Shown: positions 15,075-16,613 of the stretch, piece by piece
How positions within the stretch are numbered: position 1 is the first letter of the stretch
Layout of the letters: each line of letters starts with the position of its first letter
Origin: CANNDT01 sp945876205
GTDB lineage: Bacteria > Acidobacteriota > Vicinamibacteria > Vicinamibacterales > UBA2999
DNA length: 16,613 bases
Reading direction: 5' to 3'
Assembly: GCA_947503365.1 (NCBI GenBank)
Contig: CANNDT010000098.1
Location: forward strand, 1 to 16,613
The notes under the pieces: model-generated
Told to the model about the DNA's origin: nothing
The model's database searches: none
What the model saw: the letters and a program-made list of their open reading frames with translations, nothing else
Program-made: the position numbers and the translations under genes

Positions 15075-15115
15075 ACACGACGGTCATTCGGTTCTGGAAG
15101 GCACCTCGACCGTGA
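15071..15115 (+). CDS. 14-codon ORF linking the SDR and DUF1295 genes; uncertain
   Basis: An ATG overlapping the SDR stop (ATGA, 15071-15074) opens a frame encoding MNTTVIRFWKAPRP that ends at TGA 15113-15115, overlapping the DUF1295 GTG start. Both ends therefore have the stop-start overlap seen elsewhere in this operon. It could be a translated coupling peptide, the stub of a lost gene, or chance. Its first residues faintly recall the amino terminus of photolyases, but 14 residues prove nothing. Confidence 0.2.
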   Translation: MNTTVIRFWKAPRP

Positions 15116-15900
15116 CCGGTGTGACGACGGCGGTGGTTGGGCTTGGCACGGTCCTGACGGTACTCGCGCTCGTATGGGTGCTGAGCGTACGGCTTCGGGA
15201 CGCGAGTATTGCAGACGTCTGCTGGGGCCTCGGCTTCGTGCTGCTGGTCTGGCTGTACTGCGTGCTCTCGCCGGTGTTGACACCACGGTCCTGGCTAACC
15301 GCAGCACTGGTGACGCTGTGGGGTACGCGCCTCGCCCTGCACATCCTCCGCCGTAATCATGGCAAAGGGGAGGACCCGCGCTACAAGGCGATGCGCGCCG
15401 CGCACGGGCGGTCCTTCTGGTGGCACAGCCTCTTCATCGTCTTCTTTCTGCAGGGCGCGCTGCTGTGGCTCGTCGCCCTTCCGCTCCTCTTCGCGGTGAG
15501 CGCCAGAGAGCCGGCCGCGCTGACCATCGTCGATGGCGTGGGTGTCCTCCTCTTTGCGATCGGTTTCGGCTTCGAGGTCGTGGGTGACGCTCAGCTGGCT
15601 CGCTTCAGATCCGAACCCACGAACGGTGGCAAGGTGCTCGAGAGCGGATTATGGCGCTACACCCGTCATCCGAACTACTTCGGAGACGCCATGCTCTGGT
15701 GGGGTCTCTATGTACTCGCCGCCGCGACACCGGCGGGATGGTTGACCGTGCTCAGTCCGTCGCTCATGACCCTGTTGCTGATGCGGGTGTCCGGCGTCAC
15801 GCTGCTCGAAGACGGCCTCAAGGCCTCGAAGCCCGGCTACCGCGACTATATCGCCCGCACGCCAGCCTTCGTCCCGTGGATCCCGCGCGCGCCGCGGTAA
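15112..15900 (+). CDS. DUF1295 family membrane protein (steroid 5-alpha-reductase/ICMT-like)
   Basis: A 262-residue polytopic membrane protein with about six hydrophobic segments (near 5-25, 37-55, 60-78, 103-130, 138-158 and 190-230). GTG 15112 is supported by GGAAGG at 15096-15101. Family motifs are SIADVCWGLGFVLL (32-45), WGTRLALHILRRN (70-82), EDPRYKAMR and GLWRYTRHPNYFGDAMLWWG (179-198). The RHPNYFG block is the signature shared by DUF1295 and the isoprenylcysteine methyltransferase/steroid reductase superfamily, which use SAM or NADPH on membrane lipids. The specific reaction is unknown. It lies three bases upstream of the DUF2878 gene. Confidence 0.92.
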   Translation: MTGVTTAVVGLGTVLTVLALVWVLSVRLRDASIADVCWGLGFVLLVWLYCVLSPVLTPRSWLTAALVTLWGTRLALHILRRNHGKGEDPRYKAMRAAHGRSFWWHSLFIVFFLQGALLWLVALPLLFAVSAREPAALTIVDGVGVLLFAIGFGFEVVGDAQLARFRSEPTNGGKVLESGLWRYTRHPNYFGDAMLWWGLYVLAAATPAGWLTVLSPSLMTLLLMRVSGVTLLEDGLKASKPGYRDYIARTPAFVPWIPRAPR

Positions 15901-15903
15901 GCC

Positions 15904-16452
15904 GTGCGCCACACTTATCTCGTCAACTACGCGCTCTACCAGCTCGGATGGGGTGCCTGCGTGCTTGGCGGCGCGTGGCATCGTCCGTGGACCGGAGTCC
16001 TGATCGCGACCATCCTGATCGGCGTGCATCTCGCGCTGTCTCGCGAGCGATTTCTCGAAGTCCAACTGATGGCGGTCACGACGGCGGTCGGAGCGGTCGT
16101 GGAGATTGGCCAGATCGCAGCGGGCACGTACCGCTTCACATCGGGCACCATGATCGACGCCCTTCCGCCTGCCTGGCTGCTGGCGATGTGGGCGCAGTTT
16201 GCCACGACCTTTCGATTCAGCCTGCGCAACGTGATCATGCGGCCAGTGCCGGCCGCGCTCTTCGGTGCGGTCGGCGGTCCAGTCGCGTTCCTCGCCGGCG
16301 AACGCCTGGGCGCGGTGACCCTGTCGCCCCCCCTCACGAACGGACTCGTGCGTCTTTCAATCAGCTGGGCCGTCGCCCTGGTTCTCTTCTCTGCCGTCGT
16401 ACGCCGGCTTACCCAAACGCCAGAGCCACCCTCCTACCGCTCGGTGGGATGA
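15904..16452 (+). CDS. DUF2878 family membrane protein
   Basis: A 182-residue protein starting at GTG 15904, three bases after the DUF1295 stop, so translation is probably coupled. It begins with RHTYLVNYALYQLGWGACVLGG and has about five hydrophobic segments. Family features include VNYALYQLGWGACVLGG (7-23), VEIGQIAAGTYRF (66-78) and ALPPAWLLAMWAQFATTF (86-103), which match the DUF2878 pattern. DUF2878 is usually encoded beside DUF1295, CFA-like methyltransferases and SDR-DUF2867 genes. No function is established. It is the last gene of the rightward operon that can be supported. Confidence 0.88.
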   Translation: MRHTYLVNYALYQLGWGACVLGGAWHRPWTGVLIATILIGVHLALSRERFLEVQLMAVTTAVGAVVEIGQIAAGTYRFTSGTMIDALPPAWLLAMWAQFATTFRFSLRNVIMRPVPAALFGAVGGPVAFLAGERLGAVTLSPPLTNGLVRLSISWAVALVLFSAVVRRLTQTPEPPSYRSVG

Positions 16453-16515
16453 GAGAACCGGAGAGGCCGCCGAAACGGGCCCGCGCGCACGACGTCGACG
16501 CCTAGCACTACTTTG

Positions 16516-16613
16516 TCACCTTCGGAGCGGGGCATTCCGGCGAAAGCTGTCGAGCATGTGTAGCAGCCGCCGATTGTGGATGACGTACAGCACGCCCATG
16601 ATCTCGCGGACCC
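16516..16613 (-). CDS. Unidentified protein, C-terminal end only
   Basis: A minus-strand frame enters from the right edge and ends at a TGA (16518-16516). It encodes VREIMGVLYVIHNRRLLHML followed by DSFRRNAPLRR. Codon use is typical of the window, and the peptide reads as a hydrophobic/amphipathic helix with a basic tail, so I take it as the true end of a gene starting outside the window. It converges on the DUF2878 gene with a 63-bp gap in which no clear terminator is visible. The family cannot be named from 32 residues. Confidence 0.45.
   Translation of the reverse strand, partial: VREIMGVLYVIHNRRLLHMLDSFRRNAPLRR

Noticed and set aside
16449..16505. 18-codon ORF overlapping the DUF2878 stop (ATGA)
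   Set aside because: Very short, Arg/Pro-rich and without recognisable features; the overlap alone is not enough, although similar overlaps are common in this operon.

Overview
The window is GC-rich, densely coded bacterial DNA, apparently chromosomal. Its long TonB-dependent receptor has a carboxypeptidase-regulatory-like N-terminal domain, a type abundant in Acidobacteriota. Together with the base composition this suggests an acidobacterium, perhaps of the Vicinamibacterales; that placement is an impression, not a demonstration.

Layout. Bases 1-174 are the 3' end of a methyltransferase gene. Bases 372-2184 (minus strand) hold a 2-oxoglutarate/Fe(II) oxygenase and an MpaB-family (DUF2236) oxygenase. 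Bases 2185-3423 are gene-poor and carry at most a small doubtful ORF and a fragment of an SDR/epimerase. From 3424 to 16452 lies one divergent gene block, read outward from a shared control region at about 9251-9372. The leftward arm (9250 to 3424) encodes, in order, an FAD oxidoreductase (with a one-base frameshift), a DUF1365 protein, a cyclopropane-fatty-acid-synthase-like methyltransferase, a plant-like acyl-ACP desaturase, a DUF523+DUF1722 protein and a conserved 167-residue protein of unknown function. The rightward arm (9373 to 16452) encodes a DUF2177 membrane protein, a MerR/B12-binding photoreceptor of the CarH/LitR type, a TonB-dependent receptor, a peroxiredoxin-like protein, an SDR with a DUF2867 domain, a DUF1295 membrane protein and a DUF2878 membrane protein. 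The window ends in the 3' end of a minus-strand gene (16516-16613).

How it fits together. The regulator has the residues needed to bind adenosylcobalamin and sense light: W-x9-EH, then DxHxxG. Between the two arms is a 41-bp near-perfect palindrome (9280-9320) with TTGACA-like -35 boxes in both outer arms. The simplest model is that the regulator sits on this site in the dark and blocks both promoters, and that light releases it. The output would be a lipid programme: desaturation of acyl-ACP, SAM-dependent methylation of the double bond, flavin-dependent oxidation, and membrane proteins of unknown function, with a peroxiredoxin-like protein for oxidative stress. This resembles known LitR/photolyase/CFA/DUF1365 clusters and the bacterial furan-fatty-acid pathway. 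The unusual parts here are the TonB receptor and acyl-ACP desaturase within the arms, and the absence of a photolyase gene from the window.
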